From assembly GCA_964357255.1 (NCBI GenBank), contig CAYHKQ010000001.1, forward strand, positions 5,470-69,469: 64,000 nt of DNA, given 5' to 3'. The position numbers were made by a program, and so were the translations under genes. Position 1 is the stretch's first letter; the number at the start of each line of letters is the position of its first letter. The DNA is from JBBTIS01 sp038059855 (GTDB taxonomy: Bacteria > Elusimicrobiota > Elusimicrobia > JACQPE01). Of the stretch, positions 42,885 to 51,209 are shown in pieces. Under the pieces are notes generated by a model. The model was given only the letters and a program-made list of their open reading frames with translations, did not search any database and was not told the DNA's origin.

Positions 42885-45014
42885 ATGGATCAACTTCCAT
42901 CGCGGTCATGGCGCGTTGCGGCGATAGCTGGGCTTGGCTTGACGCAATTTTTTGCGTTGCCGGATTTAAGAGCGGATGATCAGGCTAGCCAGGTCCAGGC
43001 CGGCCTTGAGAGCGAGTTTGACGGCGCCAAGGCGGCTAAACCGAGCCGCAAGAAAACCGCGGTCGCGGTTCCTGCGGCGTCGTCCGAACGGCCGGAGCCG
43101 GAAAAAGAGCCGGAGCCATCCACGCAGAAGCGGACCGGCGAAAAACAACTCAATGAAAGCGGCGCCTCCAAGCAGGTTCTTCCCCGTTGGCCGCCCATTG
43201 TTCATGTCAAATTAAGCGATTATCAGGTGGAGGAGTCTCTTATTTTTCCCATGACGACAGGATTTTCCCTTGGAACCAGAGCCGGATTGATTTCCGCTCA
43301 AAGCTTTTTGGGCGGATCAGACTTGCCCTTCGGAACCCTGTTGCCCAGCCCTTACGGAACATTGAGTTCAAAATTTAAGCATCAGGGTAAAGGCATAGAT
43401 GTTATGACTCTTGTGACAGGCGGGTATCTTTATTTGAACACGGAGCCAAGCCTGCCCAATGTCAGGACAAAGGTTTCGGGTCCGGCGTGGTTGAAAGGAG
43501 GCAAGGATGACAATGGTTTGGTCGCCGAAGGCTTGGTTGCGGGGAGCTTTTATTCCGACGTAATTTCTCCATGGCGAGTGGGCGGCCGTGCTGCTTTGGC
43601 CGCTTTTGGCGGGGGCGGAGTTTTTGGAATGGGGAATTTTTCAGATGCCTACACATGGCAGGGCATGTTGGACGCGAACGCGGGAGTGGCATTGGCCGTT
43701 AAGGTTGCGGATTCGGAGATGCTTCGCTACTGGGTTCAGGGGGAGGCGGCAATGGGGCAGGCGGATTCTTATCGTAATATTACCGAGAAGGGAGTGCCCA
43801 ACTGGGCTTTTTTTTACGAGGGGATCAGCATGGGCGCGGATTATTCGCGTTATCTTGGGCCTTCGCAACATATCCGCGCCTGGTCGCAAGTCGCCGCGCG
43901 GATGCCTTATACCGACTTTATGATAGGCGCGGATTATGCCAAGGACGCCATAGTTGTTTCCCCGTCGGTGATGGCCAGGGTGAGCCATAGCCCGTGGTTC
44001 GCCAATGAGCAGGGCGGGGCTCTGAAAATCGGATTGCGCCCTCTCGACAAGCTGGGCGTTGATTTGACCGGCTCCTTGGCCGCTCGAAGCGATATCGATG
44101 GGCGGGCGTTGTCTGAGAATTATTCGATCCAGGCCGGTCTTTCCTGGACGCCGGGGGACGGCGTCAACATTAAAACGAGCCGTTATCTGGCCAGGCAAGT
44201 TTATGATACTCCTGATCCGAAACTTATCCAAGCGTTGGACAAATCTTATGAAAACATTGATCAGGAGTTTATTGATGGTTTCAAGGAGGCGGTCAAGGCG
44301 TCGCCCGACTTGCCTTCGTTCGCGCGGAATTTGAATGTCGCAAGCTTGCGGGACATTCTTTATGCGGCGTCCCTTATGACGGGTTTTCAAGACGTTGTAA
44401 ATTATAATTCTAATGAATTTTCCGTTCCTAATGCGCAGAGCGACGATGAGATTTATGGGCGTTGGAGGGCGGCCTACATGGATTTATTGGCGGACCCTGA
44501 GAGCCGCGGCGACCCCATGCTGGTTTGTATCGGCTCGGCGCAGAGCGCGTCCGGACTTGTCATGGCTTTGAGCAGAAAATTGGGTTTAGATCTTCAAGCT
44601 GGGCCGGTGAGCGTGGTCAAGCGCGGATCGGAAATTGGCCTGACAACGGCGCACGCGGCGGCCATTATCAGAAGTCCGGAGGAAGGATTTTTCTTTGTGG
44701 ACTTTGGCGACATCATGCCGACCGGCACCTTTGATCCTGACGCGGCCTTGGCGATTTATCAGGCCAAGAGAGGCTCCGTGAGCGTGTCGCATTATTTTGG
44801 CGACGTCTCCCGTGGCGGCCGCACCGAAGCGCGCAAAATCAGCGAACAGGGCAAAATTGTGTTGGACGCGGTTTCTTTTTATGGAGACCCGGAGCTTCCA
44901 AGGTCGCGCGAGCGGGAAATGTACAACCGCGATCCCAGGAGTTCGGAAATCACCCGAGATCGGGCCCTGGAGTCCTTGCGCAAGACATTGATGCCTCAGG
45001 AGGAAGCTGAATAA
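42885..45014 (+). CDS. Outer-membrane-type protein with C-terminal transglutaminase-like domain
   Basis: 709 residues. A signal region (about 1-30), a Pro/Glu/Lys-rich linker (about 40-100) and a long beta-strand-rich middle (about 120-450). The C-terminal domain has a candidate triad Cys548 (VCIGSAQSASG), His590 (TTAHAAAI) and Asp606 (FFVDFGD), spaced as in transglutaminase-like cysteine proteases. The link of barrel-like sequence to such a domain is unusual. The two-domain reading is inference from motifs. Confidence 0.6.
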   Translation: MDQLPSRSWRVAAIAGLGLTQFFALPDLRADDQASQVQAGLESEFDGAKAAKPSRKKTAVAVPAASSERPEPEKEPEPSTQKRTGEKQLNESGASKQVLPRWPPIVHVKLSDYQVEESLIFPMTTGFSLGTRAGLISAQSFLGGSDLPFGTLLPSPYGTLSSKFKHQGKGIDVMTLVTGGYLYLNTEPSLPNVRTKVSGPAWLKGGKDDNGLVAEGLVAGSFYSDVISPWRVGGRAALAAFGGGGVFGMGNFSDAYTWQGMLDANAGVALAVKVADSEMLRYWVQGEAAMGQADSYRNITEKGVPNWAFFYEGISMGADYSRYLGPSQHIRAWSQVAARMPYTDFMIGADYAKDAIVVSPSVMARVSHSPWFANEQGGALKIGLRPLDKLGVDLTGSLAARSDIDGRALSENYSIQAGLSWTPGDGVNIKTSRYLARQVYDTPDPKLIQALDKSYENIDQEFIDGFKEAVKASPDLPSFARNLNVASLRDILYAASLMTGFQDVVNYNSNEFSVPNAQSDDEIYGRWRAAYMDLLADPESRGDPMLVCIGSAQSASGLVMALSRKLGLDLQAGPVSVVKRGSEIGLTTAHAAAIIRSPEEGFFFVDFGDIMPTGTFDPDAALAIYQAKRGSVSVSHYFGDVSRGGRTEARKISEQGKIVLDAVSFYGDPELPRSREREMYNRDPRSSEITRDRALESLRKTLMPQEEAE

Positions 45015-45023
45015 GGGGGGTCC

Positions 45024-45944
45024 TTATCCGCCTTTCGTTTTGCGGCGTTGGCGTTTTTTGAATAGATCCGCTAGCGCGTCCGTAAAATTTCCCCTCGTGT
45101 CCAGGCGCAGGCGGTCCATGCCGCAATGTTTGAAGAGTCGTTCTAATTCTTCTTCCCGGCGGGCGTTTTCTTGATTAAGCAGGCTCACGAGATCGCCGCG
45201 GCGCAAATCAAGTTCGTGAACGGCGCCGGGTTGTTCCGCGTCCTCAAAGCGCGCAATGCCCGAGATGGCCGGCAGTTCCCTCTCCGCGGGGTCTTCCACG
45301 GTTATAGCTATCGTGTCGTGCTTTTTAGCCAGAACAGCCAGCTTTTTGGCGAAAGCCGGCGTTGCGTCATCGGCTCCGACCGGCGCTAGAAAATCAGAAA
45401 TCAAAAAGACAATCGCCCGTTTTTTGATCATTTGCAGAAGATAACTTAAGGCGAATTCTATATTCGTTTGGCGCGATTGGGGTTCGAATCCCACTAACTC
45501 CCGCAGGATTCTTAAGGCGTGGAAGCGTCCCCCCTTTGGGGGCAGAAAAAGTTCGGCGCGATCGCTAAAGAGCAGGAGGCCCGCCCTGTCCTTATTTTTC
45601 ATGGACAGATACGCCAGCGCGCCCGCGACGTCCTGGACGACTTCGCGCTTGGAGCGGGATTGGGAGCCGAAGTCCTGGGAGCCTGAAATATCCACGGCCA
45701 AAATTACGGTTAACTCGCGTTCCTCTGTGAAGCGTTTGATGAAGGGTTTGCCCGCGAACCGCGCCATAGCTTTCCAGTGCATGGCCCGGATGTCGTCCCC
45801 CCACTGGTATTCGCGCGCGTCGGAAAATTCTAGGCCCCGGCCCTTGAACACGCTTTGATATTTGCCCGCGAACATTTCCTCCACCAGCTTGGCGCTGGTG
45901 ATTTCGAGCCTGCGAATTCTAGCGATAAGTTCGGAGCTTAACAT
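45024..45944 (-). CDS. DUF58 domain protein (MoxR/Bat partner)
   Basis: 306 residues. The DUF58 signature GRGLEFSDAREYQWGDDIRAMHWKAMAR (about 35-62) is followed by a VWA-like fold with VDISGSQ. DUF58 genes normally lie between moxR and the bat genes. Here it faces the 709-residue protein and is upstream-separated from moxR by 3.2 kb. Confidence 0.9.
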   Translation of the reverse strand: MLSSELIARIRRLEITSAKLVEEMFAGKYQSVFKGRGLEFSDAREYQWGDDIRAMHWKAMARFAGKPFIKRFTEERELTVILAVDISGSQDFGSQSRSKREVVQDVAGALAYLSMKNKDRAGLLLFSDRAELFLPPKGGRFHALRILRELVGFEPQSRQTNIEFALSYLLQMIKKRAIVFLISDFLAPVGADDATPAFAKKLAVLAKKHDTIAITVEDPAERELPAISGIARFEDAEQPGAVHELDLRRGDLVSLLNQENARREEELERLFKHCGMDRLRLDTRGNFTDALADLFKKRQRRKTKGG

Positions 45945-45957
45945 CGGGACAGAAGGA

Positions 45958-45983
45958 GCCCCTTAGTCTTTTTTTTAAGGGGC
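45958..45983. other. Hairpin between DUF58 and the metallopeptidase gene
   Basis: GCCCCTTA (45958-45965) pairs perfectly with TAAGGGGC (45976-45983), overlapping the stop of the upstream gene. There is no following U-run on the minus strand, so it is not a clear intrinsic terminator. Confidence 0.5.
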
Positions 45984-47516
45984 CTGGTTGGTGAAACGAA
46001 CGCTGACCTCGTTTCCTTCGACGGCGAGCGAACCGGGTATATCCGCGTCCAATTTAAATCCATTCTCTTCAATTTTAAGATTTTGGAATGCCCAGGAGCC
46101 GTCCGTTAAGACGAGGGGCTTGCCGTCTAGAAAAATGGTCCCGTCACCCACGAGGTTGGTTTCGGGGTTTGACATGTTGCGAAGGAGAATGATCCGCCCT
46201 GAGGCGCTTAAAGCATAGCCTGGGCCGCCGATTTCAAAGTCGCCGCCTTTGATGAGCCAGCCTTCCGGCAGGTCATCATATAACTCGCTTTTAGAAATAT
46301 TGAAGCCGGAAACCTTCTTGGGCATGAGCCGCAAACGGCGTCCCGGGGCGTTCTTAAATTCATTCATGGCCTCATCCCGCGAGGTTGTGTAAGTTTGGAT
46401 TTTTTGTTGGGCCTCGGCTAGCAATATGTCGTATTGATATTGGCTCTTGGCAAGGTTCAAGCGATTTTGGGATTCGATCTCGCTCAAAGGCCAAGCTACG
46501 CTAAGCGCCTGCCAGGGGTTTTGCCCTTGTTGGATTTTTTTTCTCCATTGCCCGGCGACAAGGCCGTCGAGCAGATAGCATTGCGCGGCGCCGGTTATGT
46601 AATAGCGCCATTTTTTCATCATGTTGAAGTGCAGTTCCTTTTGAAGTTCCATTGACAATTTTGTCCGTGGATTTTGATAAAAGGCGGTTTCAAGGGCCTC
46701 TAGTTCAACAAATCGCGCCGTGCCTTCATTGCGCTCCTGCCACGCTTCGGCATTTTGAGCTTCTTGGGATAGCCGTTGATACCGGGCCTGGCGGATGGCG
46801 ATGAAATTTTTTGTTTTTTCAAGGCGTTGCGGCCACGCGGTCGCGCCGAGCGCATCGGCCAGGGTTCGCTGTTCTAATGCGGCCAAGGCAAGATTAACTT
46901 CATCCAGCACAGGATAATTTTGGTTGCCGCCGCTCGATGATTTCCAGGAATCTTGGAAGCCGTGGAATCGTTCATGGACTACGGTTGCAAATGTTTCATC
47001 GGCGCCGGCGCCTGATTCAACGCGATAGAGAAAAGCGCTCTGGCCGTTAATCTGATAGTCAAAATCCATGTAAGGGGCATTGGAAATGCCGCCGTTGAGA
47101 ATATAAACGGGGACGCGCGGGGCGCTTGGCGCCGGGTAGCGCAGGTAGCCGTCTGGAGGATCGGCCATGGCGATTAAGATGGCCGTTTCCCCGGGCGTAT
47201 TAAGAAGAATTGGTTTGTCAAAAACTTTGTAGCCCGGCCATAGGGCTTCTATTTTAGCCGCGCTTGTCGCCAGTTTAGAAACTAACGATTGAAAGGAAGG
47301 TGAAAGCAGTGGGGGCCGAGAAGCCGGGCCGGATATTTTGATCTGTCCAAGATTCAGCGGCCCGATCAGGACAGGCTGGGCCGAGCGGCCATGAAAGACT
47401 TGCTGAATTCTCGTATGAACGCCGCCGGGGTCTTGGCCCCAGAGGGGCAAGGCGGCTAAAGCAAATAAGGTCAATGAGGCGAAAAAGGCAAGGCCAATCG
47501 CTCGCTTCAATAGCAT
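45975..47516 (-). CDS. Exported metallopeptidase-like protein (HERFH)
   Basis: 513 residues. A signal peptide (about 1-28). A zinc motif HERFH (181-185, within FATVVHERFHGFQDSWK) and a downstream NEGTARFVE (263-271) look like a gluzincin arrangement with the third Glu ligand. Function and family are not recognised otherwise. It is one of the genes inserted between moxR and DUF58. Confidence 0.65.
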   Translation of the reverse strand: MLLKRAIGLAFFASLTLFALAALPLWGQDPGGVHTRIQQVFHGRSAQPVLIGPLNLGQIKISGPASRPPLLSPSFQSLVSKLATSAAKIEALWPGYKVFDKPILLNTPGETAILIAMADPPDGYLRYPAPSAPRVPVYILNGGISNAPYMDFDYQINGQSAFLYRVESGAGADETFATVVHERFHGFQDSWKSSSGGNQNYPVLDEVNLALAALEQRTLADALGATAWPQRLEKTKNFIAIRQARYQRLSQEAQNAEAWQERNEGTARFVELEALETAFYQNPRTKLSMELQKELHFNMMKKWRYYITGAAQCYLLDGLVAGQWRKKIQQGQNPWQALSVAWPLSEIESQNRLNLAKSQYQYDILLAEAQQKIQTYTTSRDEAMNEFKNAPGRRLRLMPKKVSGFNISKSELYDDLPEGWLIKGGDFEIGGPGYALSASGRIILLRNMSNPETNLVGDGTIFLDGKPLVLTDGSWAFQNLKIEENGFKLDADIPGSLAVEGNEVSVRFTNQAP

Positions 47517-47712
47517 AGGTCAATTTTGTCATGAGATTCAATCTCAAGCCAGGGCCTAAAGTCCCAAATTCTTCCGGGACTCTGGGCCGCTAAATTTACC
47601 CCGAAAGTCCCTGGTTGGCCTGTTGGAAATGGGAAATCGGGAAATCGGGGGGCAGTGTGCCAAGAAAACTTATCAGGACTAGAAGGATGCAATGTCCTTT
47701 CCAGCCAAAGCC

Positions 47713-47741
47713 TTGAAGATATACCTATTTAGGTATATACT
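47713..47741 (+). promoter_or_regulatory. Toxin-antitoxin promoter with embedded palindromic operator
   Basis: TTGAAG (47713-47718) and TATACT (47736-47741) are 17 bp apart. The perfect palindrome ATATACCTATTTAGGTATAT (47719-47738) fills the spacer, and a further half site AGGGTATAT lies at 47746-47754. This is the layout of an autoregulated TA promoter. Confidence 0.7.
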
Positions 47742-47755
47742 TATAAGGGTATATA

Positions 47756-48118
47756 ATGGCGCTCAAAATAAAGTACTACCCCCATGGTGACTCTGGTGAA
47801 GTTCGTGAGTATCTGGAGGCATTGCGGCAGGATGGCCAGAGAAAGAAGGCGGCGGTCAAACTGGATATCGATCTGCAGACGCTTGAGGAGTTTTGGCCTA
47901 AAACCATGAATGTGACAGTCAGAACTCTCAAAGGGCGGGAACCCTTGAAGGAGATTAAAAGACGCTTTGACAAGATCGCTTACCGGATTTTTATTTGCAT
48001 CAAGAAGAGCGAGCTTTGGCTTCTTTCGGCCTATGAAAAGGAATCGGATGATACGCCTAGAAATGAGCTCGAAAAAGCTTATAAGCGAATGAAGGAAATT
48101 TTGGAGGCGAAACCATGA
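47756..48118 (+). CDS. RelE/HigB-type (phage Gp49-like) toxin
   Basis: 120 residues. It resembles the Gp49/HigB-like family of the RelE superfamily: alternating basic helices/strands with REYLEALRQDG and a central VRTLKG...KEIKRRFDKIAYRIFICIKKSELWLLSAYEK. Members are ribosome-dependent mRNA endonucleases. It overlaps the antitoxin by ATGA; toxin-first order is as in higBA. Confidence 0.85.
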   Translation: MALKIKYYPHGDSGEVREYLEALRQDGQRKKAAVKLDIDLQTLEEFWPKTMNVTVRTLKGREPLKEIKRRFDKIAYRIFICIKKSELWLLSAYEKESDDTPRNELEKAYKRMKEILEAKP

Positions 48119-48462
48119 AAAGAAAAAAACAGGAAATTCAATTCGACCAAGATGTGCGCAAAGCCATTGAATCTGACCCTGAATATGCAACAGAATATTT
48201 TGAGGAGCTTATGCAACGTCCTCTTCCCGTGCAATTTGCGCTTTTGCGTAAGTTTCTAGGCATGACCCAGGAACAACTGGCCAGAGCCTTGGGGCTTAAA
48301 CAAACCCACATCTCTAGGCTTGAAAATGTGGATTCTGACCATCTTTTGAGCCTTTATAAGAGGGCTGCCGAAAAGATGGGATCTCGTTTGGCCATTGTCC
48401 CAGAGAATATGACTCTGGTCCCTAGAGATTATCTCCAGAAGTTCCATTCAGCGCATCTTTAA
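48115..48462 (+). CDS. XRE-family HTH antitoxin
   Basis: 115 residues. The HTH is in LRKFLGMTQEQLARALGLKQTHISRLEN (about 43-70), with short extensions. It is the antitoxin of the overlapping toxin and probably binds the palindrome in the promoter. Confidence 0.88.
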   Translation: MKRKKQEIQFDQDVRKAIESDPEYATEYFEELMQRPLPVQFALLRKFLGMTQEQLARALGLKQTHISRLENVDSDHLLSLYKRAAEKMGSRLAIVPENMTLVPRDYLQKFHSAHL

Positions 48463-48486
48463 GAAATCGTAACTGATCCGTGATTC

Positions 48487-48575
48487 CGCAGTTGGCTTGT
48501 CACCACCGCGAAGGCGGGGCCCAGACTCCGACGAGACCCGGATTCCCGCTTTCGCGGGAATGAGTGTGCCAAGAG
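48487..48575. repeat. GC-rich palindromic repeat
   Basis: A stretch with CCGCGAAGGCGG and GATTCCCGCTTTCGCGGGAAT, bounded by TTGGC and GCCAA. It resembles the interior of the MITE-like elements but without their terminal repeats. Confidence 0.6.
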
Positions 48576-48614
48576 GGTTGAGAAGGGGGCAAGTTTCCAT
48601 TTTCCTGTTATTGT

Positions 48615-49052
48615 CTAAGGCGTATTGCAGGAAACCTCTACGTCATAACAAGTAGTGCACGAAGCAAGTTCGGAAGACTTTTTGGTTTCAAAAGCCGATG
48701 GCTTCGATGACGATAGGGGCGAAATTTTGCACTCACGAGAGCTTGGCCAATTCCCGCTCCCCGTGCATTGCTTGAAACATTTCTTGGCAAGATCACTATC
48801 GGGATTAGCTTGTTGGAAAGCTTTGCGCTTAAGCAAACATATTTTATCAATCTCCTCCTGATTGGTAAAGTTGCTTCTGATATTCTGTGTTCTGGAGTTG
48901 TCTATTTTTTCTTGCATGGACTGGCTTTTTTGTAGCGATAATTTTTTATCCGGCAGTTTTTTTTCTTCGGCGCGCAGACCCGTCGCCAGGCAACCTCCGA
49001 CGGCAAGGACAAGCGCGCACGTTAGCGCTTTTGATTCTTTTGTTATTAGCAT
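48615..49052 (-). CDS. Small Cys-rich exported protein
   Basis: 145 residues. A leader ending LAVGGC may be a lipobox; the mature part has eight or so Cys, including CLLKRK, KKCFKQCTG and CTTCYDVEVSC. The ATG has AGGAGG 6 nt before. Similar start and leader to the 39977-40555 gene. No family is recognised. Confidence 0.55.
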   Translation of the reverse strand: MLITKESKALTCALVLAVGGCLATGLRAEEKKLPDKKLSLQKSQSMQEKIDNSRTQNIRSNFTNQEEIDKICLLKRKAFQQANPDSDLAKKCFKQCTGSGNWPSSRECKISPLSSSKPSAFETKKSSELASCTTCYDVEVSCNTP

Positions 49053-49147
49053 ATTGCCTCCTATATTGTCGAATTATCACTATAAAGATTTTAAGGCAGG
49101 TCAGGAGACAAGTCAATAGCCAATTTTTTTGGCGGGAGTTAAAGTTT

Positions 49148-50143
49148 TTATGGAACGCTGATCGTTTCGAGGATTTCGTGGATGATGTCTTCGCTCGTGA
49201 TGTTTTCGGCTTCGGCTTCGTAGCTTAGAAGCACGCGGTGGCGCAGGACGTCAAAGGCGATAAGGCGGATGTCCTCAGGCGTGACATAACCCCTGCCTTC
49301 GAGAAAGGCGGAGGCTTTGGACGCCTGGGCCAGATAGAGCGTGGCCCGGGGACTCGCGCCGTAGGCGATCAAGGATTTGAGTTTTTCAAGTTTGTGGTCC
49401 TGTGGGAACCTGGTGGCGAAGATGATTTCTATGATGTAGTCCTTGAGTTTGGGGTCGAGGTAAATTTGGCTCAACGTTGCGCGGGCTTGTAAAATTTCTT
49501 CGGTCTTAAGGAGCGGATGGGGTTCGCGCCGGCCGTTTTGCCCTGCGTAGAGGTCTAAAATTTCAAGCTCGGATTTTTTTGAGGGATAGGTGACTTTTAG
49601 TTTTACCAAGAATCGGTCCACCTGGGCCTCGGGAAGAGGGTAGGTGCCTTCCTGTTCAATCGGATTTTGCGTGGCCAGGACTAAGAAGGGTTCCGTTAAT
49701 TTGAAGGTTTCATCCCCAATCGTGATTTGTCGCTCTTGCATCGCTTCCAGAAGGGCTGATTGGGTTTTGGCCGGCGCGCGATTGATTTCGTCAGCCAGAA
49801 CGAAATTGGAGAAAATCGGGCCTTTTTTGACGATAAAGGTTCCGTCTTTGGGATGAAAAATCGGGGTTCCCACGATGTCGCCCGGCAGAAGATCGGGCGT
49901 AAATTGAATCCGGGAGTAATCCGCCTGGATGAGTCGGGCAAGGGTTTTCATCGCGAGCGTTTTGCCCAGGCCAGGCACGCCTTCTAAGAGGATATGCCCG
50001 TTTGCCAAGAGGGCCAGAATGGCTTTGTGAACTAAATCTTCCTGCCCGATGATGAATTTTTCAAGCTCCCGCCGGAGTTCTTGAAATGGCAGGGCCTGTT
50101 GACGGATGATCTCAGAGATTTGCTTTAGACTTAATGTTTCCAT
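49148..50143 (-). CDS. MoxR-family AAA+ ATPase
   Basis: 331 residues. Walker A GVPGLGKTLAMKTL (about 55-68), Walker B VLADEINRAPAKTQSALLEAMQE (about 115-137), sensor region FLVLATQNPIEQEGTYPLPEAQ. A chaperone-like ATPase that works with VWA proteins of the Bat type; the VWA partners are 12 kb away. Its start overlaps the glutamine-amidotransferase gene. Confidence 0.93.
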   Translation of the reverse strand: METLSLKQISEIIRQQALPFQELRRELEKFIIGQEDLVHKAILALLANGHILLEGVPGLGKTLAMKTLARLIQADYSRIQFTPDLLPGDIVGTPIFHPKDGTFIVKKGPIFSNFVLADEINRAPAKTQSALLEAMQERQITIGDETFKLTEPFLVLATQNPIEQEGTYPLPEAQVDRFLVKLKVTYPSKKSELEILDLYAGQNGRREPHPLLKTEEILQARATLSQIYLDPKLKDYIIEIIFATRFPQDHKLEKLKSLIAYGASPRATLYLAQASKASAFLEGRGYVTPEDIRLIAFDVLRHRVLLSYEAEAENITSEDIIHEILETISVP

Positions 50144-50979
50144 AAAAATGGTTTCACCTCGTATTGAATTTTTCCTTTTTCGGGCCAGGCTTTCAAGAGC
50201 CGATGCATGGCCATGACCCGCCAGCCTGGATCCGGGCTGAATTTTTCCGAGCCCACGACTAGGCGGCGGCCTTCATTCTCAAGCCGCAGGGCCATGCGGT
50301 TGTAGGGCTGATCTCTCAGGCATAAGGACTTGCGCTCAACGAGCATTAGCGAGTGGCATAAGGCCCAGAGATTCCGGCCGTCGGAGATCGCGGCGTTTAA
50401 GCCCGTGTAGGGAAATTTCCAATTATTTTTTTTGGATTTGGGCAGGGATCGCCACAATTGCCAGATTTCTCGCACCGTTTCAACCAGCGCTTCCGGGATT
50501 TTTTTGGTTTTGTCATACCACTTGCACAGAATCCAAAAGTAGATTTCGCTGTCGTTTTTTCCCTCAAGTTTGCGACGATACGCTCCCAGGAGCTGATCGC
50601 GCGCCGCGGCCGCGATGTTGAGAGTTCCGTTATGGGCGAAGGCCAGACGGCCAAAGCCGAAAGGCTGGTTATGCTCGCGCGCGATTAAATCTTTGCGGGG
50701 AAGTTTCAGGGGGTTTGAGGCGGCGCGAATATGGGCGATGACGATGCGCGAGGAGCTCTTAGCGGCCTGTTCGATGAACAGGGGGCTTTCTCGGTAAGCG
50801 GGGTTGGGGCTTTTGAAAATGTGAAAACCGCCCGGGGCGAGCGTTGCGACGCCCCATCCGTCCTTTTGAAGAAAATTTTTTTTTGCCTTGCTCTGCGCCA
50901 GCAATGAAGCGCGGGATTTAACGAGATATTCCGAGGGATTGTGGGGCGTTACGCTGAGTTGAGCAAAAATTCTGCACAT
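50131..50979 (-). CDS. Class II glutamine amidotransferase (YafJ-type)
   Basis: 282 residues. Cys2 becomes the N-terminal nucleophile (MCRIFAQ). DGWGVATL, AHIRAAS and FGRLAFAHNGTL are the family blocks. Enzymes of this type include YafJ and gamma-glutamyl-hydrolase-like proteins; the acceptor is not known. It overlaps moxR. Confidence 0.85.
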   Translation of the reverse strand: MCRIFAQLSVTPHNPSEYLVKSRASLLAQSKAKKNFLQKDGWGVATLAPGGFHIFKSPNPAYRESPLFIEQAAKSSSRIVIAHIRAASNPLKLPRKDLIAREHNQPFGFGRLAFAHNGTLNIAAAARDQLLGAYRRKLEGKNDSEIYFWILCKWYDKTKKIPEALVETVREIWQLWRSLPKSKKNNWKFPYTGLNAAISDGRNLWALCHSLMLVERKSLCLRDQPYNRMALRLENEGRRLVVGSEKFSPDPGWRVMAMHRLLKAWPEKGKIQYEVKPFLWKH

Positions 50980-51026
50980 AAGGATGTCCCCATTATTTTA
51001 TGTTTTTGATAAAATATATTTTTAAG

Positions 51027-51178
51027 GCAACTATTCAGGCGCGGCGCTCCCCTTGCCGTCATTCCCGCGAAAGCGGGCCGTTCGCAGGGCTCGCGGCACC
51101 TTGGGGCGCCGGAGGCGCTGATCGGGAATCCAGGCCCAGACCCCCGCCTTCGCGGGGGCGACGAACCTGAGCAGTTAC
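51027..51178. mobile_element. MITE-like element, copy B (152 bp)
   Basis: Ends GCAACTATTCAGG and CCTGAGCAGTTAC are inverted repeats. Flanked by perfect 11-bp duplications ATATTTTTAAG (51016-51026, 51179-51189). Nearly identical to copy A. Confidence 0.85.
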
Positions 51179-51209
51179 ATATTTTTAAGTTAAATTTCCG
51201 GTGTGGTCA

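Noticed and set aside
36915..51178. CRISPR array made of the GC-rich repeats
   Set aside because: The copies are dispersed, palindromic and flanked by duplications, with no regular spacers and no cas genes.
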